DNA from: CAYXGZ01 sp964464755
GTDB lineage: Bacteria > Planctomycetota > MHYJ01 > JACPRB01
Direction: 5' to 3'
Length of the DNA stretch: 64,000 bases
Assembly: GCA_964464755.1 (NCBI GenBank)
Contig: CAYXGZ010000015.1
Location: 5,172-69,171 of the forward strand
The position numbers were made by a program, and so were the translations under genes. The notes under the pieces were generated by a model, which saw nothing but the letters and a program-made list of their open reading frames with translations, did no database searches and had not been told where the DNA came from. Positions 52,166 to 59,863 of the stretch are shown here, in pieces (the first letter of the stretch is position 1; the number at the start of each line of letters is the position of its first letter).

Positions 52166-52763
52166 CGGGGCGGTAGCGGCAGCTGCGGCCTCCCGCGGCG
52201 AGGTGCTCCACGCGGTCGAGCGGGACGCCGAGCACGGCCTCGAAGAGCTCCTTCTCGGCCCGGCAGGCGACCGGGAACTCCCTCGCGAGGTCGGCGATGG
52301 GGCAGTGGTGCTCCGTCAACCCCCGGCCCTCCGCCTCGGCCATGTACCCCTCGGCGGCGCGGATCTTCGCCAGCTCCCGGAAGCGCTCCTCGACGCTGCG
52401 CCCCGACAGCTCCTGGCGGTAGCGGGCCGCGAGCTCGCGGGTCCTGCGCGCGAAGAGCTTGTCGATCTTCGAGTCGCCGTCCAGCTCGCGCAACTGGCGG
52501 AGGATCGAGATCGCGACGGGCCCCCCCGCCTGGGGGAAGAGGCCGTCGGCCCGCGGCGTGAGCGAGTAGAGGTGCGTGGGGCGGCCGACCTTGCGCTTCT
52601 CGACGGCGACCTGGACCAGGCCCTCGCGCTGGAGCGCGGCGAGCTTCTCGCGGACCGCGGTGGGGTTGACGCCGAGGAGCTTCGCGAGCCGGGGGACGTT
52701 CATCGGCCCGTGGACCTTGAGCAGGTCCAGGACCGGGGGGCGGGTCGCCTCCGTGAACTCCAT
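52149..52763 (-). CDS. SufR-like winged-helix regulator with C-terminal Cys cluster
   Basis: A 204-residue regulator. The N-terminal winged helix (MNVPRLAKLLGVNPTAVREKLAALQREGLV, split here over residues ~21-50) is followed by a helical linker. The C-terminal Cys residues (HHCPIADLAREFPVAC, GGRSCRYRP) are placed as in SufR-type proteins that bind an iron-sulfur cluster. It probably senses Fe-S or redox state. No suf genes are in the window; the adjacent flavoprotein operon is a possible target. TAGCAT ends 6 nt upstream of the ATG. Confidence 0.8.
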   Translation of the reverse strand: MEFTEATRPPVLDLLKVHGPMNVPRLAKLLGVNPTAVREKLAALQREGLVQVAVEKRKVGRPTHLYSLTPRADGLFPQAGGPVAISILRQLRELDGDSKIDKLFARRTRELAARYRQELSGRSVEERFRELAKIRAAEGYMAEAEGRGLTEHHCPIADLAREFPVACRAEKELFEAVLGVPLDRVEHLAAGGRSCRYRPATTAR

Positions 52764-52861
52764 GGGGCCATGCTAGCCGGGGCGCCGGGGGGTCGCAACC
52801 CCTTTGGACAGTCCGGGCTGTGTAAAGGCGGGTCCTTGGAACCGGGGCGACCTTCGTCGGG

Positions 52862-52867
52862 TATAAC
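52862..52867 (+). promoter_or_regulatory. Candidate leaderless -10 box (TATAAC)
   Basis: TATAAC ends 6 nt before the ATG at 52874. TTGGAA at 52836-52841 could be a weak -35 with a 20-bp spacer. Confidence 0.5.
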
Positions 52868-52873
52868 GTCCCC

Positions 52874-53767
52874 ATGCGACTCGCGCTGCTGCTCCTGCCG
52901 GTCCTGCTCCTGCCGCCGCAGGATCCGGTCAAGCTCCGCTACGGGGGCTCGCCCGGGGACTCGTGGAGGGTGCGGGGCGAGATGGTCCTGGACCTGGAGC
53001 TCCGGGGCGGCGACGCGATGAAGGACGGCGTCCGCAAGGTCCTCGACTTCGCCAGGTTCCGGAAGCTGCGCATTCGGGGCGAGGGGAAGCGGCGCCTCGA
53101 GAAATCCGACGGGCCCCGGGTCTCCATCCACACGCAGTTCGGATCGGCGGAGGTGGACGGCGTTCACGCGGACCGGCCCTTCGCCTACCAGTTCGACGTC
53201 GTGGGGTCCGGAGCCGAGCTCAAGGGCGACGCCGTCAAGCTCCTCTGCTGGAAGCTGGCCATGAGCGACCGCGAGATGGAGCTGACGCCGGAGGGGGAAC
53301 ACCGCTTCGGCGACCGGAGCCAGGACGCCTGGGGCGAGGCCCTCGAGATCGGGATGCTGGCCCCGGTGCGGCTGCCCGCGAAGCCCGTCGCCGTCGGCGA
53401 GGCCTGGGAGCTCGACTGGAAGAGCCGGGGCCGGCAACGGGAGAACGGCGCGCGCTTCTACTACCGGCTCAACGCGCGGCTCGCGGCGATCGAGGCGAAG
53501 AACGGGCGCCGGATGGCCCGCGTGGCCTTCGAGCTGCGGGGGCGGCTCGAGATCCCCGAGGACCGCAAGCGCCCGGAGGCGGAGATCGAGGAGACGACCT
53601 GCGGCTTCGCCGGCGCGGCCTGGATCGACCTCGAGACCGGGCAGTTCCGGACCAGCGAGTCGAAGGGGCGGATCGGGTCGCACCTGCGCGCCAGGGACGA
53701 ATCGGGCCAGGTCCAGGAGCTGAAGGTCGAGCTCGCGGTCGAATCGAAGTTCGAGGAGCGGGACTAG
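52874..53767 (+). CDS. Secreted hypothetical protein
   Basis: A 297-residue protein with an N-terminal signal peptide (MRLALLLLPVLLLPP). The mature part is beta-rich and full of Lys, Arg and Glu, with repeated strands (WRVRGEMVLDLEL, WELDWKSRGR, ARVAFELRGRLEI). The layout resembles planctomycete exported proteins with a lipocalin- or LolA-like sheet, but no motif settles this. It ends at a CTAG shared with the GAF gene's stop on the opposite strand. Confidence 0.65.
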   Translation: MRLALLLLPVLLLPPQDPVKLRYGGSPGDSWRVRGEMVLDLELRGGDAMKDGVRKVLDFARFRKLRIRGEGKRRLEKSDGPRVSIHTQFGSAEVDGVHADRPFAYQFDVVGSGAELKGDAVKLLCWKLAMSDREMELTPEGEHRFGDRSQDAWGEALEIGMLAPVRLPAKPVAVGEAWELDWKSRGRQRENGARFYYRLNARLAAIEAKNGRRMARVAFELRGRLEIPEDRKRPEAEIEETTCGFAGAAWIDLETGQFRTSESKGRIGSHLRARDESGQVQELKVELAVESKFEERD

Positions 53768-54225
53768 CGCGACCGTTCGAAGGCCCGGCCCAGGCGGAGC
53801 GCGACCCACTCGACGAACATCGCGTCGGTGGCGGAGAACGCGGCCTCGCGGTCGCTGTCGATGTCCACCTCGCCCACCACGGCGCCCCGGGCCCGGATCG
53901 GCACGACGATCTCGGCCCGCGTGTGCAGGAAGCACTGCAGGTAGCGGGAGTCCTTCCGCACGTCGTCGACGACCACGGTGCGGTCCTCGCGGGCCGCGAG
54001 CCCGCAGATGCCCTGGCCGATCGGGATGCGGACGTGCTCGGTGGCCTGCGGCCCGTCCCAGGCCTTGAGCACGAGGGTTTCGGGCTCCTCGACCATGTAG
54101 ACCCCGACCCAGCCGTGGTGGGGGAGCCCGCGGCGGATCAGCGTGCAGACCTCGCCGGCGATCACGTCGAAGGGGCGGTCCTCGTCGCAGATCGCGCCGA
54201 TGCGCTCGATGAGGTTCACGGACAT
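53764..54225 (-). CDS. GAF-domain protein (free methionine-(R)-sulfoxide reductase-like)
   Basis: A 153-residue single GAF domain. The pattern (GWVGVYMV, then IPIGQGICGLAA, VVVDDVRKDSRYLQCFLHTRAEIVVPI and GEVDIDSD) is that of GAF proteins related to free methionine-(R)-sulfoxide reductase. Cys residues occur near the expected active-site places (C in GICG and in LQCF). Enzyme activity is plausible but a ligand sensor is also possible. TACAAT ends 6 nt from the ATG. Confidence 0.8.
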   Translation of the reverse strand: MSVNLIERIGAICDEDRPFDVIAGEVCTLIRRGLPHHGWVGVYMVEEPETLVLKAWDGPQATEHVRIPIGQGICGLAAREDRTVVVDDVRKDSRYLQCFLHTRAEIVVPIRARGAVVGEVDIDSDREAAFSATDAMFVEWVALRLGRAFERSR

Positions 54226-54231
54226 GCTCGG

Positions 54232-54265
54232 ATTGTACCGGTCGCGCGGGGCCGGTCCATATAAT
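54232..54265. promoter_or_regulatory. Back-to-back leaderless promoters (GAF gene and large unassigned gene)
   Basis: In a 48-bp divergent gap, TACAAT (minus strand, 54232-54237) lies 6 nt from the ATG at 54225. A consensus TATAAT (plus strand, 54260-54265) lies 8 nt from the GTG at 54274. Confidence 0.6.
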
Positions 54266-54273
54266 CGCCCCCC

Positions 54274-56577
54274 GTGGCGGAAGCGGAGCTGCTGGCGTAC
54301 TTCGCGGAGTACGGCGTCGAGGCGCCGGACCTCGGCGCGGCGTTCCGGGCGGACGGGCCCAAGGCCTGGGAGATGCTCCGCTCCGCCGCCGCGAACCACC
54401 CCGACCGCTTCGACGACGCGTCGATCGCGGCCGCCCTGGCGCACTTCGACGCGGCGCCCCGCGAGGCGTTCTCGACGCTGCACAACCTGGCGGCGGCGGC
54501 GCCGGACCGGGCTCCCGCGCTGCTCGCCGAGTTCCTGGCCCGCTTCCCGCGCTGGCCCGCCGAGGCTCTCGACGCGGCCTACTACGTCGCCTGCAACGAC
54601 CCGGTCCTGTTCCGGCCCGCCCTGGTCGCGGCGGCCACGGCGCACGTCCCGGCCGACCCCTGCCGGGCCTTCCTGCTCTTCCAGGTGCTGCTTTACAAGC
54701 GGCCGGAGCTGGTCGGCGAGGAGGTGATCGACGCGGTCCTCGCGTCGGTGCCGCTCCAGGTCAACCAGGCCTTCAACTTCCTCCGCGAGGTCGTGAAGGT
54801 GCGGCCGGAGTCGACGCCGAAGTGCATCCTCGCGCTCTTCGAGTGCGTGGTGCACGAGCCCCAGGCGCCGCTGCGGGAGGACATGCTCCTCGACCTGGCC
54901 GCGGTGTCGGGGGCCCCGCACGTGAAGGCCTCGCTCGAGGAGCGGCTGCGCCAGCCCCCGTCGGCGGGTTCGAAGCGGGCGCGCACGATCATGGCGATCC
55001 TCTTCCGGGAGCGCCTCCGGGCCCGGCGCGCGGAGCTCTTCGACGCGCTGCGCCACGCCTCGGGCTACGAGCTGCGCGGCCGGCCGGGCTGGGCGCCGCT
55101 CTGGTCCTTCCTCCTCCACCTGATCGACTGCTCGGGCGACGCGATCTCCACCGCGGCGGCCGACCGCTTCCTCGAGGGGGCCTGGCAGCTCAGCCACCTC
55201 GCGCCGACGATCGCGTCGTACCAGGAGTTCGCGACCCGCTTCGACCTCCGCGACCTGCCGCCCGCGCCGTTCCCCCCGGAGGTCGCGTTCCTCGACCGCG
55301 ACGCGGAGCTCGCGCGCCTGCACGGCCAGGTCCGGGCGCTCGCCGAGCGCTTCCGGACGAGCCTGGAGCTGCCCCCGGTGGAGGAGTTCGCCGGCCGGGC
55401 GGCCGCCGCGCGGAAGGAGCTCGAGGTCCTGGAGTCGAGGGGGACGGATCCCAAGGTCGCGGCCCGGGTGGCGGCGCTCGAGTTCCGGCTCTCCTGCTGG
55501 GACGATCCGCGCCACGCCGCGGCGCTGGCCGACCCGGCGCTCGAGGAGTCCCTGCCCCCGCCCTGGAGGAAGCTCGTGCGCGACGAGCGCCGGGAGCTCG
55601 CCAAGCGGATGCGCGACGTGCTCCAGGCGAGGGCGGCGACGATCGCGATCGCGGGGCTCGAGGTCGGCGCGCAGGGCGCCTACGCGGCGACGCTGCGGTC
55701 GGTGCTCGGGCGCGAGGTGGCGATCGCGCGGATCGAGTCGGCGATCCTGCCGGCGCTGCTCTACTTCCGGCACGTCGAGAGGATGCCCGGCAACCGGACG
55801 GCGCTCGCGCGGCTCGTGGAGGACCGGGTGCTGGGGCGCCCGCACGACTGGCTGCGCACCGAGCCCGCGGCGGCGCGCTGGGCGGAGAAGGTGAAGGAGC
55901 GGCGGCCGGGGATCCGCCTCGACCGCTGGAGGGCGCCCTTCGAGAAGTCCTACGTCTACCGTCCCGCGGACGCCGAGGGGGAGCGCAAGCGCCGGATCCG
56001 CGAGGACCTTCGGGCCACCCGGGCCCTCTTCGAGAAGATGAAACTCGACGAGATCCCCGACGCGACCTACGACGCGCTGCGGGAGGCGCTGGCGGCGTCG
56101 TCGCCCGGCCGCCCGGAGGGAGCGACGACGGAGCGGCTCGAGGAGATCCGCATGAACCTCGAGCGCGTCCGGCTCGCCGAGCAGACGCCGGCCTCGGACT
56201 TCGAGGGCTCGCTGCGCCTCGAGGTCGAGGGCGACCCCTTCCGCATCCTGTTCATGGGCGAGTACGGCTTCACGTCCTGCCTCTCGCTGCGCGGCTCGAA
56301 CGGCTGGAGCGCCGTGAGCAACGCGATCGACGTGGACAAGACCGTCGCCTGGGCGAAGGACCCGAGCGGCAACGTCGTCGCGAGGCGGCTCATCGCGCTG
56401 CTGCCCGAGGGGCTGGCGTCGTACCGGACCTACACGAACCGGCCCGGCGTCGCCGTCGAGGGCTTCTTCGAGGACTTCCTCGACGCCTACGCCAAGGAGC
56501 TCGGGACGGCGCGGGTCCGCGGGCTCTCGCCCCGGCCGCTGCTCTCGGACCGCTGGTACGACGACGGCCCCCTGTGA
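54274..56577 (+). CDS. Large unassigned protein: helical repeats plus compact C-terminal domain
   Basis: A 767-residue soluble protein with no signal peptide. The first ~450 residues are helical and resemble ARM/HEAT-type repeats (FSTLHNLAAAAPDRAPALLA, ADPCRAFLLFQVLL). Residues ~450-640 are charged and helical. The last ~120 form an alpha/beta domain with the run LFMGEYGFTSCLSLRGSN, then VVARRLIAL. I do not recognise a named family. The GTG start is supported by a consensus TATAAT 8 nt upstream. It is followed 16 bp later by a PilZ gene. A large scaffold or enzyme is possible. Confidence 0.7.
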   Translation: MAEAELLAYFAEYGVEAPDLGAAFRADGPKAWEMLRSAAANHPDRFDDASIAAALAHFDAAPREAFSTLHNLAAAAPDRAPALLAEFLARFPRWPAEALDAAYYVACNDPVLFRPALVAAATAHVPADPCRAFLLFQVLLYKRPELVGEEVIDAVLASVPLQVNQAFNFLREVVKVRPESTPKCILALFECVVHEPQAPLREDMLLDLAAVSGAPHVKASLEERLRQPPSAGSKRARTIMAILFRERLRARRAELFDALRHASGYELRGRPGWAPLWSFLLHLIDCSGDAISTAAADRFLEGAWQLSHLAPTIASYQEFATRFDLRDLPPAPFPPEVAFLDRDAELARLHGQVRALAERFRTSLELPPVEEFAGRAAAARKELEVLESRGTDPKVAARVAALEFRLSCWDDPRHAAALADPALEESLPPPWRKLVRDERRELAKRMRDVLQARAATIAIAGLEVGAQGAYAATLRSVLGREVAIARIESAILPALLYFRHVERMPGNRTALARLVEDRVLGRPHDWLRTEPAAARWAEKVKERRPGIRLDRWRAPFEKSYVYRPADAEGERKRRIREDLRATRALFEKMKLDEIPDATYDALREALAASSPGRPEGATTERLEEIRMNLERVRLAEQTPASDFEGSLRLEVEGDPFRILFMGEYGFTSCLSLRGSNGWSAVSNAIDVDKTVAWAKDPSGNVVARRLIALLPEGLASYRTYTNRPGVAVEGFFEDFLDAYAKELGTARVRGLSPRPLLSDRWYDDGPL

Positions 56578-56580
56578 CGC

Positions 56581-56586
56581 TATAAT
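56581..56586 (+). promoter_or_regulatory. Candidate leaderless -10 box (TATAAT)
   Basis: Consensus TATAAT ends 7 nt before the ATG at 56594, in the 16-bp gap after the preceding gene. The PilZ gene can therefore be transcribed on its own. Confidence 0.6.
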
Positions 56587-56593
56587 CGCCCCG

Positions 56594-56959
56594 ATGGACG
56601 GGACCCTCCAGCGGCAGGCCGAGCGCTTCGAGGCGCCGAACTGCCGCCTCGAGCTCTGGAAGGGCGGCTTCCTCGGGCTGGGGCGGAAGACGGACATCGG
56701 GGGCCGGGTCCTGGACCTCAGCGAGACGGGCCTGCGCTTCGAGGCCGCCGAGCGGCCGCCGCTGAGCTCGCCGCTGAAGGCGGTCCTGAGGCTGGGCGCC
56801 GGCGGGCCGGCCATCGAGGCCCGGGTCGTCGTCCGCTGGGCCTCCGGGGAGCCCGGGGAGCGGATCGTGGCGGGGGCGGAGTTCGACGCGCTCGACGCGG
56901 CCGCCCGGGAGCGGATCGGGGCGCTGCGGAAGCTGATCGAATCCGGGGGTGCAGCCTGA
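56594..56959 (+). CDS. PilZ-domain protein
   Basis: A 121-residue single PilZ domain. The N-terminal R-x-x-x-R motif (RQAER, residues ~7-11) and the D-x-S-x-x-G motif (DLSETGLRF, residues ~44-52) are both present, which predicts cyclic-di-GMP binding. There is no partner domain. It probably acts as a c-di-GMP-responsive adaptor. It lies between the 767-residue protein and a membrane-free pseudokinase, and its stop is about 38 bp before the latter's GTG. Confidence 0.85.
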   Translation: MDGTLQRQAERFEAPNCRLELWKGGFLGLGRKTDIGGRVLDLSETGLRFEAAERPPLSSPLKAVLRLGAGGPAIEARVVVRWASGEPGERIVAGAEFDALDAAARERIGALRKLIESGGAA

Positions 56960-56997
56960 GCGCGGACTTCTCGTCGGCGGAACTCCTCGTCCAGGGC

Positions 56998-58908
56998 GTG
57001 CTCCGGGAGAGTCTCGCGTCGATCGACGCCGTCGAGGCGCTGCTCCGCGAGGTGCCCGCGAAGTCCGGCCTGCCGAAGGACGAGGACCTCATCGCGGCCT
57101 TCGCGATCCGGCGCATCGCCCCCGAGGACCGGCTGCGCCGGGTGCTCGAGGACGAGCGGGCCCGGCGCGCGGCCGCGGGTTCCACGGGCACGCTGCCCGC
57201 GTACCCGCTGGAGATCCCGAAGTCCGGCCGCTTCCTCCGGCTCGCGGAGCTGGGCCCGTCGGGGACCGGGATGGTCTGGCTGGCCTGGGACGTCGAGAAG
57301 CGGCGGCGCGTGGTCCTGAAGCGCCTGGCCCCGGAGGGGTCCGAGGCGGCGCCGGAGACCGTGCGCGACGCGCGCGAGGCCGCGAAGCTCTTCCACCCGA
57401 ACGCGGTCGCCGTCGTCGGCGTGACGGAGGAGAAGGACGCCGCGGGCTTCCCGGTGCACCGGCTCATCAGCGAGTACGCCGAGGGCTTCACGCTCGACCA
57501 GGGGAAGATGCCGCCCGACCGCGCGGCCCGGGCGGTGCGAGACGCCGCGCTCGCGGTCCACGAGGGGCACCGGCTCGGGATCGTGCACGGCGTGCTGCGG
57601 CCCCGCTCGGTGCGGCTCGCCGCCGACGGGCGGATCCGGGTCGCGGACTTCGGCCAATCCGGCGTGCTGGCGGGCCGCGACGCGGCGACGCCGGGGGTCG
57701 CCTGGATGGCGCCGGAGCGGATCCGGGGCGGCGGTCCCACGCCCGCGTCGGACGTCCACGGGCTCGGGGCGATCCTGTACTTCCTGCTCTCGGGCCGGCC
57801 GCCGTTCGAGGGGGGCACGCCCGCGGCGATCGCGCAGGGGATCCTGGGCGGCGAGGCCGCCCCGCTCGGCGCCCTCGACGCGAACCTCCCGGCCGCGCTG
57901 GGGACCATCGCCTCCCGCGCGCTCTCGCCCGACCCGCTGAAGCGCTACCGGACGGCCGCGCTGCTCGCGGAGGACCTCGACCGCTTCCTGCAGGGCCAGG
58001 CCCCGATGACGGACCTGGAGCTGCTCCAGGGACACGCCTTCGCGCTGCTGAAGACGGGCGACCTCGAGGAGGGGATCCACCTCCTGCGCGAGCTGAAGCG
58101 CCGGACGCGGACGGAGCCCGAGGGGCCGCTGGGCCGCGCGCGCGCGGGCCTGGCGGCGGCCTGCGCGGAGTCGCGCAAGGTCGTCGAGCCGAGGGAGCGG
58201 CTGGACCGCGCGAGGTCCCGGCTCTGCCTGGCCGTCCTGCAGTTCCTGTCGAACAAGGACCCGATGGAGATGACGGCGGGGGCGGTGCTGGACCTCGAGA
58301 AGGTGCTCGAGGGCCAGGCGGAGAACTCGGAGGCGCGGCTGCTGCGGGGCGTGGCGCTGCTCCTGCGGGCCCGGTTCCCGGGGCACGAGGACGCGGCGAA
58401 GCTGAACCTCGAGCGGGCGCTCGAGGACCTGACCCGGGCCGCGGGCTCGGAGGGGCACCGGGGCGCGGCGCTGCACGACCGGGCGGTCGCGACCTACTAC
58501 CTCTCGAGGATGGAGAAGACGGACGCGACGACGTCGCGGGGCCTGCTCTGGAAGGCCGTGGTGGACCTCGAGGCGGCCGTGGCCGCGGACCCGCTGCATC
58601 CGTTCGCGCGCAAGGACCTCGGCCTGCTGAAGCTGGCGCACGCGAAGGGCGACCCCGAGCGCCGCAAGCTGCCGTCGGCGCTGCTCCACGAGGTGCTCGC
58701 GCAGCTTAGCCGGGCGGTCGAGCTCTGCGGCGACCTCGACGGGGCGCTCGTCGAGCGCGGCAAGGTGCTCTTCGGCCTGAAGCGCTACGCGGAGGCCATC
58801 GAGGACTGGAGGCGCGCGGGGCGGATCAGCGCGACGCGGGCGAAGGAGGTCGCGCCGCTCATCGCGGAGGCCGAGCCGCTCGTCGTCGGGCCGCCCCCGG
58901 TTCGTTGA
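56998..58908 (+). CDS. Cytoplasmic pseudokinase with TPR-like domain
   Basis: A 636-residue protein. The kinase-like domain (~75-335) keeps the VAIK-type lysine (K108) and DFG (217-219), but the catalytic loop HRD is replaced by HGV (197-199), so the catalytic Asp is Val199. The Gly-rich loop is also altered (LGPSGTGMVW). No membrane helix separates it from the ~300-residue helical repeat C-terminus. The GTG at 56998 is the first standard start in frame, although the frame stays open a further ~14 codons. A scaffold or nucleotide-sensing role is inferred. It follows the PilZ gene. Confidence 0.8.
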   Translation: MLRESLASIDAVEALLREVPAKSGLPKDEDLIAAFAIRRIAPEDRLRRVLEDERARRAAAGSTGTLPAYPLEIPKSGRFLRLAELGPSGTGMVWLAWDVEKRRRVVLKRLAPEGSEAAPETVRDAREAAKLFHPNAVAVVGVTEEKDAAGFPVHRLISEYAEGFTLDQGKMPPDRAARAVRDAALAVHEGHRLGIVHGVLRPRSVRLAADGRIRVADFGQSGVLAGRDAATPGVAWMAPERIRGGGPTPASDVHGLGAILYFLLSGRPPFEGGTPAAIAQGILGGEAAPLGALDANLPAALGTIASRALSPDPLKRYRTAALLAEDLDRFLQGQAPMTDLELLQGHAFALLKTGDLEEGIHLLRELKRRTRTEPEGPLGRARAGLAAACAESRKVVEPRERLDRARSRLCLAVLQFLSNKDPMEMTAGAVLDLEKVLEGQAENSEARLLRGVALLLRARFPGHEDAAKLNLERALEDLTRAAGSEGHRGAALHDRAVATYYLSRMEKTDATTSRGLLWKAVVDLEAAVAADPLHPFARKDLGLLKLAHAKGDPERRKLPSALLHEVLAQLSRAVELCGDLDGALVERGKVLFGLKRYAEAIEDWRRAGRISATRAKEVAPLIAEAEPLVVGPPPVR

Positions 58909-58969
58909 CACCCCCGTCGCTCCGGGTCCATACTCGTCGTCGTCACCCGGATTTCCCGAGGGGGTCCCC

Positions 58970-59863
58970 ATGAAGGCCGTCGTCCCCGTCAAGAACATCG
59001 TCCCCAATCCCTTCCAGGCCCGGAAGAAGATGGACCGCGAGGGCGTCCAGGCCCTCGCCGACGAGATCCGCGAGAACGGCCTCTGGCCCGGCGCGCTGCG
59101 CGGGCGAATGAAGGGCGACCGCCTCGAGCTCTGCTACGGCCACCGCCGCCTGCAGGCCGTGAAGGCCCTCGGGTGGAAGGAGGTCGAGGTCGAGGTGGAG
59201 GAGCTCTCCGACGAGGAGATGGCCGTCCAGAACCTCGCCGAGAACCTGCAGCGCGAGGGGCTGACGGACCTCGAGAAGGCCCAGGCGATCCACCTGATGA
59301 TCCAGCGCACGACGCGCTCGGGCGTGAAGGAGACCGAGGCCTTCGCCCGCGTGTCGCGCCTGCTCGGCCTCTCCGGCGGCTGGATCAAGGACCTGCTGAG
59401 CCTGCTGGACCTCGAGCCCGCGGTCCAGCGCGCGATCCGGGACAAGCGGATCGCCGGCCGCACGGCCCTGGAGGCGCACCGCCTCGGCGGCAAGGAGATG
59501 GTGGAGACGGCCATCGCGCACAAGCTGCCCGTGCACAAGATCTCGTCGATCGCGCAGAAGATCCGCCGCATCCCGGACGAGAAGGTCCGCGAGGAGGTCA
59601 AGCGCGACGTGATCCGCGGCCGGGTGACGGGGCCCGAGGAGGTCCAGGAGAAGGCCCGCAAGCTCCTGAAGGGCCGCAGCCCGGCGGCCCCGGCGGACCT
59701 CGACCGCCTCGTCGGCGACTGGTCGCGCCGGATCCGGGGCTGGAACGGCGAGCTGGACGAGATCGTGCTCTACCGCCGCTTCCTGAACGAACCCGGCCGC
59801 GCGGACGTCCTGCGCTCGGAGATCCGGCGCCTCGTCGCGAGGCTGCAGAGGCTCGCCGAGTGA
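58970..59863 (+). CDS. ParB-like DNA-binding protein (orphan)
   Basis: A 297-residue protein of the ParB/Noc/Spo0J type. The N-terminal domain (VKNIVPNPFQARKK, then CYGHRRLQAVKALGW, residues ~49-63, and QNLAENLQREGLTDLEKAQAI) matches ParB box I and II. A helix-turn-helix (VSRLLGLSGGWIKDLLSLL) follows. No parA or recognisable parS is adjacent, and the C-terminal dimerisation region is unusual (SRRIRGWNGELDEIVLY). It may be a nucleoid-associated regulator instead of a segregation protein. GAGGGGG is ~6 bp before the ATG. Its stop overlaps the next start (GTGA). Confidence 0.85.
   Translation: MKAVVPVKNIVPNPFQARKKMDREGVQALADEIRENGLWPGALRGRMKGDRLELCYGHRRLQAVKALGWKEVEVEVEELSDEEMAVQNLAENLQREGLTDLEKAQAIHLMIQRTTRSGVKETEAFARVSRLLGLSGGWIKDLLSLLDLEPAVQRAIRDKRIAGRTALEAHRLGGKEMVETAIAHKLPVHKISSIAQKIRRIPDEKVREEVKRDVIRGRVTGPEEVQEKARKLLKGRSPAAPADLDRLVGDWSRRIRGWNGELDEIVLYRRFLNEPGRADVLRSEIRRLVARLQRLAE

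Noticed and set aside
53764..59007. A 1747-codon open frame on the minus strand antisense to the unassigned, PilZ and pseudokinase genes
   Set aside because: Only its last 154 codons (the GAF protein) have real sequence character. The upstream part is Arg/Leu/Pro-rich with no motif, and the plus-strand genes there show clear domains.
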